NCBI GenBank assembly: GCA_033675265.1
Contig: JAUJYZ010001075.1
Coordinates: forward strand, 167,501 to 231,500
Reading direction: 5' to 3'
DNA: 64,000 bases
From: Actinostola sp. cb2023
Lineage: Eukaryota > Cnidaria > Anthozoa > Actiniaria > Actinostolidae
Position 1 is the first letter of the stretch. Each line of letters begins with the position of its first letter. Shown here piece after piece: positions 1 to 13,100 of the stretch. The notes under the pieces are model-generated. The model made no database searches and was not told the DNA's origin. It saw only the letters and a list, made by a program, of their open reading frames with translations. Both the position numbers and the translations under genes were made by a program.

Positions 1-700
1 ATCACCACCCAAGTAGAGAAATCTCGCTGATAGATAAACTTCGGAACCAATCACCACCCGAGTAAAGAAATCGCCATAACACTTCGTATTACCGAGAGCG
101 AGCCGAGATCGGCGTACGTGCTCAACCGATTTGCTTCCTCATGAGTGTCTGCATCATAGTTATATGTCTGCATCGAGTTGCATCGAGTCGTTTTTTCTTA
201 GTAAGTAATAATGTTTAGTTTCAGAAAATTCACCAATATTATTTATCACAGCTTTCATTCTGTCTTTCTAAACGGTCAGATGAAAGGTTCTGTAAGTACT
301 ATTCAACTTTTAGGCCGATGTTTACGCCGAGATTCGCAACTACTCCAACCTGAACTGACAAGACAGCGAAAACAACGCTCCGGCGCTGATTTTAAACAAT
401 GAGCTCCATTTGGAGATACAAAAGCCCGTAATGAGAAAGCAAAAGCCCTTTAAGGGAATATAGGAGCCTCTTCGGAGGATAAATGAGCCTCTTTCGAGGA
501 CAATAGGGATGTCCGTTTTAGCGGCACTGGCACAAGCTATGCCAAGCATAATTTATTTTATAATAGATTTTCTCTTTACAGAAGTCGTACACTAAATATT
601 TGAATAGAGAACGAATTATCAGCTCGTAATTTCAATTTGACACGGTTTTCTTTGTTTTTCCACCTTTTTTTATGAAGAAAAAAATATTTGATAAATACCG

Positions 701-752
701 ACATATCGGGAATCGAACCCAAGACCTTAGGCTTACTAGACCACACTGTACA
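701..752 (-). repeat. tRNA-like (SINE-type) fragment
   Basis: Read on the minus strand, this stretch has a TGGTCTAGTAAG box A-like string followed 14 bases later by GGTTCGATTCC, a perfect RNA polymerase III box B. No acceptor or anticodon stem can be completed, so it is best read as the head of a tRNA-derived SINE or a tRNA pseudogene. Confidence 0.5.
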
Positions 753-2078
753 CTGCATTGATAAATATTTCTGGACAAAAAAAGCTTTAGCTGGGTTTTT
801 TTTGATGAAGCTCGTTAACATTACAGTATACAGAATGGATAAGCATTTGTTTTGCAATTCCACTTGGGAAATCAGGAACCATAACCTGATTAATGACGTC
901 TTTCTCATAGGACCGTGTTTTGTTTGAAAATCTTTGTCAAACTTTCGCTCGGGGTAATGGCATGGAATATATTAACCTCGGGCGACCTCGGTGAATATAT
1001 CCCATAACCCCTCGCTACATGTCGATAACCTACACTGACATAGATCTTTGTAAACTATTTTCTTGATACTTTGTCAGTCTCAACAGTTTCCATGAAATGT
1101 GATCTTTGAACCCATATTGTAAGAAAATCAGTTGAAGAAACCTCCGGGAGCTCGAGGAAGGTAGACTCTTTAAACATGACGAGTGTCTTTGCGTTCTTGC
1201 ATTATGGTGCATACCTTATCGATCCAACTAGAGTGGGTGGAATTTTTAGGGGCAAGGCTAATTAAGGTTAATTTTAAATATTATACTTTTCCACGATATG
1301 TAGTTGGACCAATAAACTTCATGACAACCTGCATTACTTTCATCCTTCTCATTTCATATTTCCTTGAAATGGAGACCACAGAGTCTGATTCGTACTATTA
1401 GGCAACACTTTTTTAAATTAAAGTATATACTTCTTGATCAAATGAGTTACAACTCATTTTGATGTGATTACATGCAAACATTTTATGGAAAAAAATCGTG
1501 CTTTACACCTGTAATTACATTTGATGAGTAATTAAGCCAGTTTTCACTGACGCAAGATAAGAAAACATGAATACATCATACTGACAATGGCATATTTCAA
1601 CGAAGGTAATAACATTTTTTCTGAGAGCTGCTATTTATATTGATACTGGCTACACAAGTACTTATGCTTGCATCGCTAGTGAAATCCAGGTGGCGGATGT
1701 TCAAAGATTTTTCAATGGATAACAGCATCAACTAATCCACTCAATAAAGATCCAACGGATAGCGCTATCCACTTTATGAACAATCCGGGACCAGGATGTA
1801 CACTGCGTCTAGTCACTATCTTGAAAAGTACTCTCTCACTTTATGGGCCTCTGCAGCCTCCTTTACCGAAGATAATAAATCTGGAAGGGCATCCTCTATT
1901 TTTCTTTTTTTCTGCTCAACAAAATGAGAATATGAAAAAATGGGAATATAGTACGAACTCACACTGCTAGACGTATTACATGTAAAATATTATACCAATT
2001 TTCTATTTTCCTGTATAAACCGGTATAGGTCAGTAGCCGGTCCAGATGGTTTCGTATCTTTCGACAATTTACCGTAAA

Positions 2079-2388
2079 TAAATTATGAATGTAATTCTGT
2101 CAAAACTCACCAAATCGGCTAACGCAGTGTTTACATTCTTATATACTTTGACCCATTTAAAATCTGCATTGACATACATGGAAATGAAATGGAATTGTTT
2201 GGAACCAAAAAAGCTCTTGTTCCCAAAGGTTTTATTAAATTATGAATGTAATTCTGTCAAAACTCACCAAATCGGCTAACAGTGTTTACATTCTTATATA
2301 CTTTGACCCATTTAAAATCTGCATTGACATACATGGAAATGAAATGGAATTGTTTGGAACAAAAAAAGCTCTTGTTCCCAAAGGTTTT
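2079..2388. repeat. 157-bp tandem duplication (two copies)
   Basis: A block beginning AAATTATGAATGTAATTCTG is repeated head to tail with a 157-base offset (copy starts about 2079 and 2236). The copies are nearly identical, differing by a GC dinucleotide and a few single bases. The short open frame seen across the first copy is produced by the duplication and is not a gene. Confidence 0.8.
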
Positions 2389-4136
2389 GAATTGGGTTAA
2401 ATAATGTAAACATTGCGTTAGCCGATTTTATCTATGAAGTATTCAAATTCATTTTGGAGACTGTTCTTTTCCAAATTCTTTCCTCGGCGGCTTTGTTTTA
2501 CAAACAATGACTTTCTGTGAAATGCAGTCACAGCTAACTGGTTTTAAACAATGGTCCCTTAATTTGTGCCAAACTTGAGCTTATGCCGCTAAAACGGACA
2601 TCTCTAATTGAGCTCCATTGTGGGCCTGATAATTCAGCCCGTTTACGGGATCAATGAAGCCCTTTGGGGAATTGAAAACTCCTTGTATATTTCTCTACTT
2701 GGGTGGTCCTTGGGTGGTGATTGGTTATCATTTTCTCGCTGATCAACTTTTGTGAAAAAATATATATACCAGTAGCCACATGTACCCCTAAGGGTACCTA
2801 TTTTTGTAGCTACGGCCTTCTGGGAAGGCGTAGCTACTATGCCATCGAGTGTGAAAGTAAGTATGTCCGTAAGTAATTTTCGGGTTGACTCGGATTCGTT
2901 CGGAAAATCCGATTGAAGTGAGTCGAACGAGAGCGAAGACGAGTGAAGACTAGAAAACCTTTTCCCGATGATACCAGATGTATTTTTGTCAATTTCTCGT
3001 CTTGACTGGCGTTTTGTTCGACTACATTTTGACAATATTGTCAACTCTCGTCAATAATCGACTTCTTATCGATTGCAACGTACACGCTACGTTATCTCCA
3101 AGTGCTCGGTGTGTGATGTTTACGAGTGAGGTAAAGACTATTGACAATGAATTTGTGCTTTTCTGCATCAGTATAAATCAAGCACAGCTTTCAAGCAATG
3201 TGTCCAGTGTTTTCCCGTAATTAATTGTTCAGATTTTTTGACAATCTTTATATAATTTCCACCAGGCAAACGATCGCCGAACCAAGATGTTTGTTCAGTC
3301 GTTGACGGCCACGATATCACGTACTTGTTTAGCACAGTATTAAAACATACATTGCTATCACAATTAGTTACAGTTCTATTATATCTGTTCTCTCAAATAA
3401 ATGATTGTTACGATTACCAAATGTTGTTGTTGATTAAATTATAAATAACAGTCAGTATTTCGTAGTTATTCTCTTCGTGTAGAAGGAGCTGTGCCAGACT
3501 GTTGTTTGTTGTCGATTTCCGTTCATATCGATCGCTTACTGAATTACTTGTGTAATGACTTGTGAACAAACGTTTGTTTTTATTTTTGTTATTATGGTAC
3601 ATTATATATATATTTATAGCTTTACTGTTCTTTTGGATAAACGAAGAGCCACTGGTGGAAATGCTATAATTAAACCATTATTATTATATTTATTTTCATT
3701 TTTGTTACACCAACATCACAACATTTTCTTTTCACATTACAATTTATTTTCTACATAATTTCTTTCCTTCATTTCTCTACTGTATCTATTTTTCTCTTTT
3801 CTTAACTCATTGTCTATTCATTTTATTACTGGCTTCACAGCAGTAGCTACATGCAGTCCTAGACTGCCTATTTTTATAGTGCGCCCTCGTGTTTAAAAAG
3901 CGGCTGTATCGATATGTTTGCGAAACGTAGTCACGATGACGTCAATGTGGCCGTGTTGCTATGACAACATTGGATCGATCTCTCTACGGAACCCGATCTT
4001 TTTCTTGCACCGCTGTGAACAGTGAAGCAGAGTAACAACATCAGATTGTATTATTAGAGGTCATTTTCTGTTCTGGTCGCTTAGATTTATACTGCTATCA
4101 GTAGCTGTAAAGACTGTTGTTGATACGTATTTACGA

Positions 4137-7100
4137 ATGAGTGCTGAAAACGCTGGGTAAGTGCTCAAATCATTTCTTCGATTTCACTTTTGCTTTGGTC
4201 ACTCTTTTTGGTGCGAATAACCGAAGCATGCTTTGGATTACAGTGTTTCTGTAGGGGTTACAGATGAAGCCCTTCCTCGAGAAATGCGTCAAGTCAAATC
4301 TACCGAGGAGGCAATAGTTTACCTCTCAGAAATCGGTATGTAATTTACATGTAGAAACTTACTACTAATGAACACATTGATTCGGTGTATAAAAACTGTA
4401 TAGTCCTACTATCGTTCTACTAGCTATGGAATTTTTCGTTTTAAAACACAACTGATAGCTTCACTTTTGCCTTTGAGCTATAGTGGTGCTTGTGCAAACA
4501 AACAACTGAAACACGAAACGCGAAAATCACTAAATGACTAAAATTCCTTCATCTCTAATTAACTACACCAGGAATCTCGTGTTCTTAGAGTTTGTTGCAT
4601 CGTATTTTAGCGTCTTGAGCAATAATATTGTTTGTTTCTCTGGAAAAAAGTTACGTTCTGTAGTTGTTTGGATATGGCTTTGACATGAAGGAAATGTTTG
4701 TCATTCATTGCTGTCATTATCACTCTGCACAAATGACTACACAGTACAGGGTTTTATCTTTATTTTCCATGTATTTATCTTATTACTTCTGTTTCTTGTC
4801 ATTCTATAAGCATTGCTGTCGTTCAGCAGAGATCTAGACGTTATAAAGATACAGATCTATGAGATTTTGAGTTGTTTAGTATCATTTGCATTCTTACAGT
4901 CAACAAACATGATCCCATTTACGTAATAAAGAAGATATATCATTATACATGTCAACCTTTCACATTCTTTTCGTTCCTTCAAACATTCTGTTTTCAATAA
5001 CATGATTGTAAATCTTTATTAATTTCTGAACAAAAGAGGTTGTATGCAGTTATCATTCATTACTTCACTTCATATTTTCTATTCTCTTTTTCTATCCTTT
5101 TTCGTCCAAAAATGGTCTATCTGTACATGTGAAGCAAATTGCTTAGTCAATTCTCTATTTTTGTCAATAATAGATGTGAAGATATTCGAACCTGGAGCAT
5201 TATTTGTTATAGTTATTTATTGACTTGATCTTTTTAAAGTGAATCTTTAATCAATTTTTAATGAAGTTCCTAGACTTTCTAATCACCAGGAGTAATTACA
5301 CAAAATAACATTCTTGCTTGATTTTCTTTGTGAATAGACCTCTTTAGCTTGTATGCAAATTGCCCATTTCAGATCATGTGATGTAAACACTGATATTCTC
5401 TGGAGAATTGTTCCTTTATATTTCTGAAATTTATTCGTTTATATTGAAAGGACTAATTCTCCAGAGAATATCAATGTTTACATCACATGGTTTGAAATGG
5501 GCAATTTGCATACAAGCTAAAGAGGTCTATTAACTTCTGAATTTTGAAATTGCCATTTTGTTTTAGTATTTACACCATGTACATTTGTAGAAAGTCAGCC
5601 TGATTATCCTTCCAGTAGTTGGTAGCTCAAACTAGATTTAACACTTCCACTACATCTAATTATAATTTTCATGCTGCTAATGTTCGAGTTCTATTCTGCG
5701 GTTTGCTATTGAACTTGAATCCTTGGTTTTAGTCACAATACTCCAGTTTCTAGTTGTTTAGACACCGCTGTACTCCTTGACAAAAGACGCATTTGCACAG
5801 GCTTAGCCTCAATGTAGTGTAATTATGCACAAATACCGACGAGAACAAGAAAAAAGTGTTGACATTCAACAATATAAACCATTTTTAATTGCACAGGTTA
5901 TTCTCTGGATTGAGGCTAAGCTTGAGCAAATGCGTCTTTTGTCAAGGAGTACAGCGGTGCGTAAACAACTCAAAACTGGAGTATTAATACTTCAAATGCA
6001 TTTTATTTGGTGCAAACATCTCAGCCACTGTAGATTGACAATCTCACATTGAAAACAAATCTGTACTGGAGTGTTCGAGTGGTGTGAGCATTGCAAGTCT
6101 GTCAGCTCACTGCTCTGGTGCCTGGTTCAATTTGTGCACCATGAACTTCATATGAGATGAGTTAGTCTGTGCATGCTCTCTTGCTTCATTTTTTGTCTCT
6201 GGGTTAATTAACTCTGGTTTTTCTCCCTCAGTAAAAACAAACGACGAGTGTTGGGTGTATTGAATACAATGTATATAGAATGGAGTAATTGTGTGTGTGT
6301 GAGTGTCATCTCTGCACTAAGGTGCGAGATTGCAGAAAGACTATGCCAGTAAGGAAATTGACACAACTTTGTTTGTCGTTTTCTTTTGACTGAGCTTGCA
6401 TTACATTTTTCTGCAATACCACACCTCACTCCATCTCTGGAAAAGCCATTCTGTGGAGGAGATGCTACGTGTATTGTAAACATATTATATATATTTATTA
6501 TTAAAATATTGTTATTTAATATTCAATTGAAGGACTTGCAGGCTCATTTGAGTTTTGATCATGTTTTTTTGTTTACAAGTCTGTATTTACTATAATACTT
6601 GAAATGGTATTCGTATACATGTATATTCTGCAGATGAAGGTACATGGAAGTCATTATTATTCTCTGATTCACTTGTCACCACATCAGAAGCTGGCAAGGT
6701 AAGGTATTCCAGTCATTGCTTTGCTAAGAATACAGTAATTTACAGAGATGTTGATATAGAAGAAGATGTACAGTGTATGGAAGGGAGTCTCAAATAGAGG
6801 CTTGTCTTGCAAGTAAAATAATCTAATGACTGAATTTTGCCTTGCAAGACTTGGGATAGGAAGGGGCTTTGTGGCTGGGCTAGTCTACCTGGCCTCATCC
6901 CCAGGCTTGTCTACCTGGCCTCATCCCCAGGCTTGTCTACCTGGCCTCATCCCCAGGCTTGTCTACCTGGCCTCATCCCCAGGCTAGTCTACCTGGCCTC
7001 ATCCCCAGGCTTGTCTACCTGGCCTCATCCCCAGGCTTGTCTACCTGGCCTCATCCCCAGGCTTCTTCTCTGTCTCCCATCATTCATCACTAGCTTTCTT

Positions 7101-10100
7101 CAAAATGGCAGACTCTTTGCTCCCCGAAAAAGGTTTTTAAAATCATTTGGTTGATGTGTTTGTTTGACATTGCTATACTAGTCCATAGACACTTATAGAC
7201 ACCTCATAGACACCTTGATTCACCTTGAACCAGGTTTTGGCTTGGCTTCTCGGTGGGTGGCTAATGGAAAGCAGTGATCTCACAGTATAGCAGCAGCGCA
7301 CACTGAGAAGCCTGTGGATGAGGCTTTTAAATTATCTAACCATTCTATACCCCAATCAAATCATGAAAATCAAAGTTAGTAGGATCATGTTTAAAGAGTT
7401 GTCAAAATGAGTGTTAGTATAAGGACAACTCTGGCAGTGGAAGCTCCCTCTTTTATTTTGTCTTCTTTTTTTTAATCCTCCTTTTTTTGCTTTGTCTTTG
7501 TCCTGGTGAGGCTACGAAGAGTAGACAACAACATCATGTATTGACAACCCTGAAGTCGAGTTCCAGGTGTTGGGATTGTTATATACATCACTTACTAAAG
7601 TTGTTATCGATGTCCTTCATTCTTTTCAATAAGGTAATTGGAGAAATGAGGATAACAGTGGAGCCAGCCATATGGAGAGATGAACAGTGCTACCTAGTTC
7701 ATGCTAACAGCGATGGTGTGATAGATAAAGTTCCTATAGGGACATCAGTTACTGCTTATGTAGATAGCTCCATGAGAACCTTAGAACAAACACACTATGA
7801 ATATGTCAAGGTAAATATATTCATGAAGTACATAAAAGAGTCGAAAACGTTTAATTTATATTTTGTCGTAAGACTCATTAGCCTAATATCATATAATACA
7901 TAAAATAGTGTTTTCTGAGTAATACGATTATGTTTTAGAAAATAGTATGAAGGGCAATAAAACCTGCCCAATAAGTAGTGCAGTAAGTACTACTATGAAT
8001 CATTCAATGTCCATATAATTTGGTTCAAATGTTTTAGATCCCTGACAATCCACTGGACAGGAGAACATTTCTGTCTTTAGATGATGGTGTTTATACAGTA
8101 AAGAAAACAATGTCTCAGGGAGTGGTGAGTATTTGCCTTCTGTGCAATTCAAATTTCAAATGGTACAAATATGGCTGGCTCCACTGTTATCCTCATTTCT
8201 CCACAATGCAGTACAATATACATTGTACCTGGGCCCGGTTGCTCGAAAATGGGTTAACACTAACCCAGGGTTAAATATAGCCTCCAACCAAATAGCCAGA
8301 ATACAAACAATGTAGCTATATTTAACCCTGGGTTAGCATTAACCCGCTTTCAAGCAACCAGGCCATGGATTTCAATAACATTTGAAATTACTGGATGGTT
8401 CTGAGCTAATGAATAAATATTGGCAAATGGAATTGATAAAAATAGGTGGCAAAAACTGGAGTTCACCAGTGAAATAACTGAATATATATTCCTAACAGTA
8501 GAATGATTTCATGACTTCCTTTCCATTTTAATTTATTTACTTATTTTATTAGTATTCACTGTTTTTAATGTCATTTTAAAATATTATTTCTGTAATACTA
8601 GGAAATAAAAAAGTCAGAATTTCAATTTACATCAGAGGAATTTAAAGGTTTCATATCAGAAGGTTCAAATATCCTACTTCAGAGAGTAATGGTCAAGAAA
8701 GGTGTTCCAGATCAAATGGTTTTTCTTACCTTTGACTCAGATACAAACCTTAGGACTTCATCGTATGTAAGTATCTGTCCTAGTGTCACAAAGATCAATG
8801 ACTATGCTACACATCAATTTATGTACCTTCATATTCTATCACGTACATATTCACCATGACATACCACTCCATCACGCGCGTTTTCACCACACGTCTTACC
8901 ACTCCATCACGTGCGTTTTCACCACACGTCTTACCACTCCATCACGCGCGTTTTCACCACACGTCTTACCACTCCATCACGTGCGTTTTCACCACACGTC
9001 TTACCACTCCATCACGTGCGTTTTCACCACACGTCTTATCACTCCATCACGCGCGTTTTCACCACACGTCTTATCACTCCATCGCGTGCGTTTTCACCAC
9101 ACGTCTTACCACTCCATCACGCGCGTTTTCACCACACGTCTTACCACTCCATCACGCGCGTTTTCACCACACGTCTTACCACTCCATCACGCGCGTTTTC
9201 ACCACACGTCTTACCACTCCATCACGCGCGTTTTCACCACACGTCTTACCACTCCATCACGCGCGTTTTCACCACACGTCTTACCACTCCATCACGCGCG
9301 TTTTCACCACACGTCTTACCACTCCATCACGCGCGTTTTCACCACACGTCTTACCACTCCATCACGCGCGTTTTCACCACGTCTTACCACTCCATCTCGT
9401 GCGTTTTCACCACACGTCTTATCACTCCATCACGTGCGTTTTCACCACACGTCTTACCACTCCATCACGCGCGTTTTCACCACACGTCTTACCACTCCAT
9501 CACGCGCGTTTTCACCACGTCTTACCACTCCATCACGCGCGTTTTCACCACACGTCTTACCACTCCATCACGCGCGTTTTCACCACACGTCTTACCACTC
9601 CATCACGCGCGTTTTCACCACACGTCTTACCACTCCATCACGCGCGTTTTCACCACACGTCTTACCACTCCATCTCGTGCGTTTTCGCCACACGTCTTAT
9701 CACTCCATCACGTGCGTTTTCATCACACGTTTTACCACTCCATCACGCGCGTTTTCACCACACGTCTTACCACTCCATCACGTGCGTTTTCACCACACGT
9801 CTTATCACTCCATCACGTGCGTTTTCACCACACGTCTTACCACTCTATCACGCGCGTTTTCACCACACGTCTTACCACTCCATCACGCGCGTTTTCACCA
9901 CACGTCTTACCACTCCATCACGCGCGTTTTCACCACACGTCTTACCACTCCATCACGTGCGTTTTCACGCACCTTCCTACATGTGTACATTGTACTTCAT
10001 CATTCACGATGTGCCTCAATCACGTACGGATACCCGTCTACTAACTGTCTTGTTACATTTCTAATGCTTACAGCGTTTACTTGGTGAAAAGTCTGAGTTA

Positions 10101-13100
10101 ATCAGTGACGATGAGAAAGTACTACTTGGACTAGAAAGAACCATTCACATCTCCGATGACACTCCTCATACTTGGCATGCTTATTTCCTTGATAGTGGGT
10201 AAGGAATGTAACTAAGAACAATGCAAAACATTACCTACTAATCGTGAAAACCAACAAGAACTGAAGGTCGAGTCTGAACGTCGTAGTGTTATTAGTCTCT
10301 TGCTTCGCCCTTTTCTACTTTTCTTTCTTTGTTTGATTGAAATTTCCTGAATTTTGAAAGCTCATTGCAGTGTCTTCATATTCTTCCAATATATTACTCC
10401 GTTCAGTTGCCCTGTATCATCTTTTTCTCTAAAGTTTGATGCCAAATAGTGGGGGTGTAACTAAGTCAGCTTCATCCATAGACTTTGAGAATTATCGTGG
10501 CAAATTACCAGATTACCTCTCTGGGGCCCGTTTCTCGAAAGCCCCGAAAGCTTATCGGGCCCGAAAAGGGTTTCTTTAAAATTCCATATCTTCAAAACAA
10601 AGAAGTAATTTCCAGACATGAGTTCATATTAAAAACATGTCCAGGGCAAAAAACTTTTTCTCCTTTCCACTTGTCCATTGGACGAGTGGTTTTTAGATTT
10701 TAGTTGTCCGAATGATAAATCCACTTGTCCCAAAAAAAAAGACGATTTACTAGAGAAATACACCAATATTTATTATGAATAACCAAAAAAGAAACATAAA
10801 TAAAATAAAAAACAAGCAAGACAATGAATTAAATTAAAAGGGCTTTTTGACTTGTACTGTGAAATAATAAAGTAGTTTTCTCTGGAATTAATGATATTCC
10901 GAATTAAGATTTGAGTATCATTATGTCAATGGCCAGAAACAGAACTCAGTCAGCCGTGTCACCTTACAATAATTGACCAATAAGAAAAGAGTGATCTCAC
11001 GCTAATTAGTATGCAAATCGAATAAAATTATGCACCGTCTCATTGATCGCTGTCTTTCAACTTGAGTAAAGCAATGTTTATTTACTGTTCTTACATTTGA
11101 ACAATGAGCATTCATGTGTAATAATAATATGCATTTATATAGCGCCTGACACAGAACGGCTCTAGGCGCATAAAAGTGTGTAATAATTAATAACGGAACC
11201 AAAATATTGGCAGTTTTCATATACCTTCCGCGTTTCCAGACTGGAGATCGACAATGTCAACAAACGTGGTTGTCACTTCACCTTCCTTGCCAATATATCG
11301 GACAAATACGGATTCCTGCTCAATTTCTTTAAACATTTAAGGTTTTTAAGCATTTCGCGGGAAAATGCTTGTCTCGTGTCTTACGGCGGCCGAGAGCAGT
11401 CACTCAAAGTCGAAATGCCGTTCACGCTAAAGACAAACTGACGAGTTCTTCTTTTGCTCACTTTAGCTTTATCGACTTTGCCTTTACTCACTTTCGGTTT
11501 ACTCACTTTCGCTTTATCGACTTTGCCTTTACTCACTTTCGCTTTATCGACTTTGCCCTTTACTCACTTTCGGTTTACTCACTTTCGCTTTATCGACTTT
11601 GCCTTTACTCACTTTCGCTTTATCGACTTTGCCTTTACTCACTTTCGCTTCAGCCACTTTGCCTTTACTCACTTTCGCTTTATCGACTTTGCCTTTACTC
11701 ACTTTCGCTTTATCGACTTTGCCTTTACTCACTTTCGCTTTATCGACTTTGCCTTTACTCACTTTCGCTTCAGCCACTTTGCCTTTACTCACTTTCGCTT
11801 TGCTCACTTTGCCTTCACCGGCCGAGAACGGTCAATCAATCATCAATGGAATAAAATCCACCAGACGTTACTAGTTTCACCACAGGTAACCCAAATAACT
11901 ATTAGAGAGAATAAGAACGTAAAAATAAAACGTCAACGTCATCTTCGTTGGCCATATTAATATAAACGTTGGTAAGAATATGTTTATATATGATCTGTTC
12001 GTTTATTAAATAATATTACACATTCTTCTCTGTAATAATACTCGGGATTTTTGTATGACATGACATCTTTCAGAAATAAAGAACTTTGTGGAGGACGGCT
12101 CGTTTGTCAGAATAAATCTGTCCACCTAATCAGAAAATATCTGAAGAAAAATATGAACCTTAAATACATTGTAGTGGCTTCATCTGCATTTGCAATTTGT
12201 TTATTGAACCAAGCTTTCGGCCATCGCGGCCATCTTCAGGGTTATGAAAGTACACATTTCAAATGCAGATGAAACCACTGGTCGTAAGATTAATCTGAAT
12301 TACAATTTTATTGATGTTTGCATATATTTATTTATGATTTTATTTATTCTTAATATTAGAACTTTATTTGTCAGGTCTTAGGCAAAGTCTCTCCACCAGC
12401 ACCTTTTCATGGTTAAATATTCTTTCTCTTTATCTATATGGATATCAATTAGAAATTATGCTGGTCAATGTATGTTTTACACTGAAAAACCTCTAGTATG
12501 AGACTCATCGATACATCAATCATTATTAAAATAAGGATTTAATACATGTGCATAAAATATAGAGGATGATGTGGTTTGTTATATCACTGCATGCATGCAG
12601 GTTAGGTATTAAAAAACATTCCTTGACCTGCAGTTCTTTTCAACAATTATCTTTCTATTTTATATAAAATATTTATATAGAATATTTAACCATGAAAAGG
12701 TGCTGGTGGAGAGACTTTGCCTAAGACCTGACAAATACATTTCTAATATTAAGAATAAATAAAATCATCAATAAATATATGCAAACATCAATAAAATTGT
12801 AATTGAGATTAATCTTACGACCAAACAAGGTTCATATTTTTCTTCAGATATTTTCTGATTAGGTGGACAGATTTATTCTGACAAACGAGCCGTCCTCCAC
12901 AAAGTTCTTTATTTCTGAAAGATGTCATGTCATACAAAAATCCCGAGTATTATTACAGAGAAGAATTTGTAATATTATTTAAGAAACGAACATATCATAT
13001 ATAAACATATTCTTACCATCTTCGTTGACCATATTAATATAAACGTGTTCTTAGTCTCTCTAATAGTTATTTGGGTTACCTGTGGTGAAACTAGTAACGC

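Larger units (their letters stand above)
1..4136. other. gene-free left flank with repeat debris
   Basis: I see no convincing exon chain here. The stretch starts with a motif about CACCACCCAAGTAGAGAAAT that returns inverted near 2690-2725, so roughly 1-2725 may be one decayed element. Related GAGCTCC/AAGCCCTTT blocks occur at 400-545 and 2575-2690. A tRNA-like fragment and a tandem duplication inside it are listed separately. The last ~250 bases before 4137 are the likely CATIP promoter, with no recognisable core element. Confidence 0.5.

Noticed and set aside
2643..3044. 133-aa minus-strand frame
   Set aside because: No domain recognised, no splice partners, and it lies in repeat-rich flanking DNA. 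The sequence has the feel of a dispersed repeat rather than a gene.
8783..10087. Three overlapping open frames of 377-434 aa with [20 protein letters not shown] repeats
   Set aside because: They are the same 35-bp minisatellite read in three phases inside CATIP intron 6. Clear splice sites on both sides exclude it from the mRNA.
11369..11960. Repeat proteins of up to 168 aa on both strands (also 12975-13490)
   Set aside because: Translations of the 30-bp arrays in the foldback arms; the unit is a multiple of three so frames stay open by construction.
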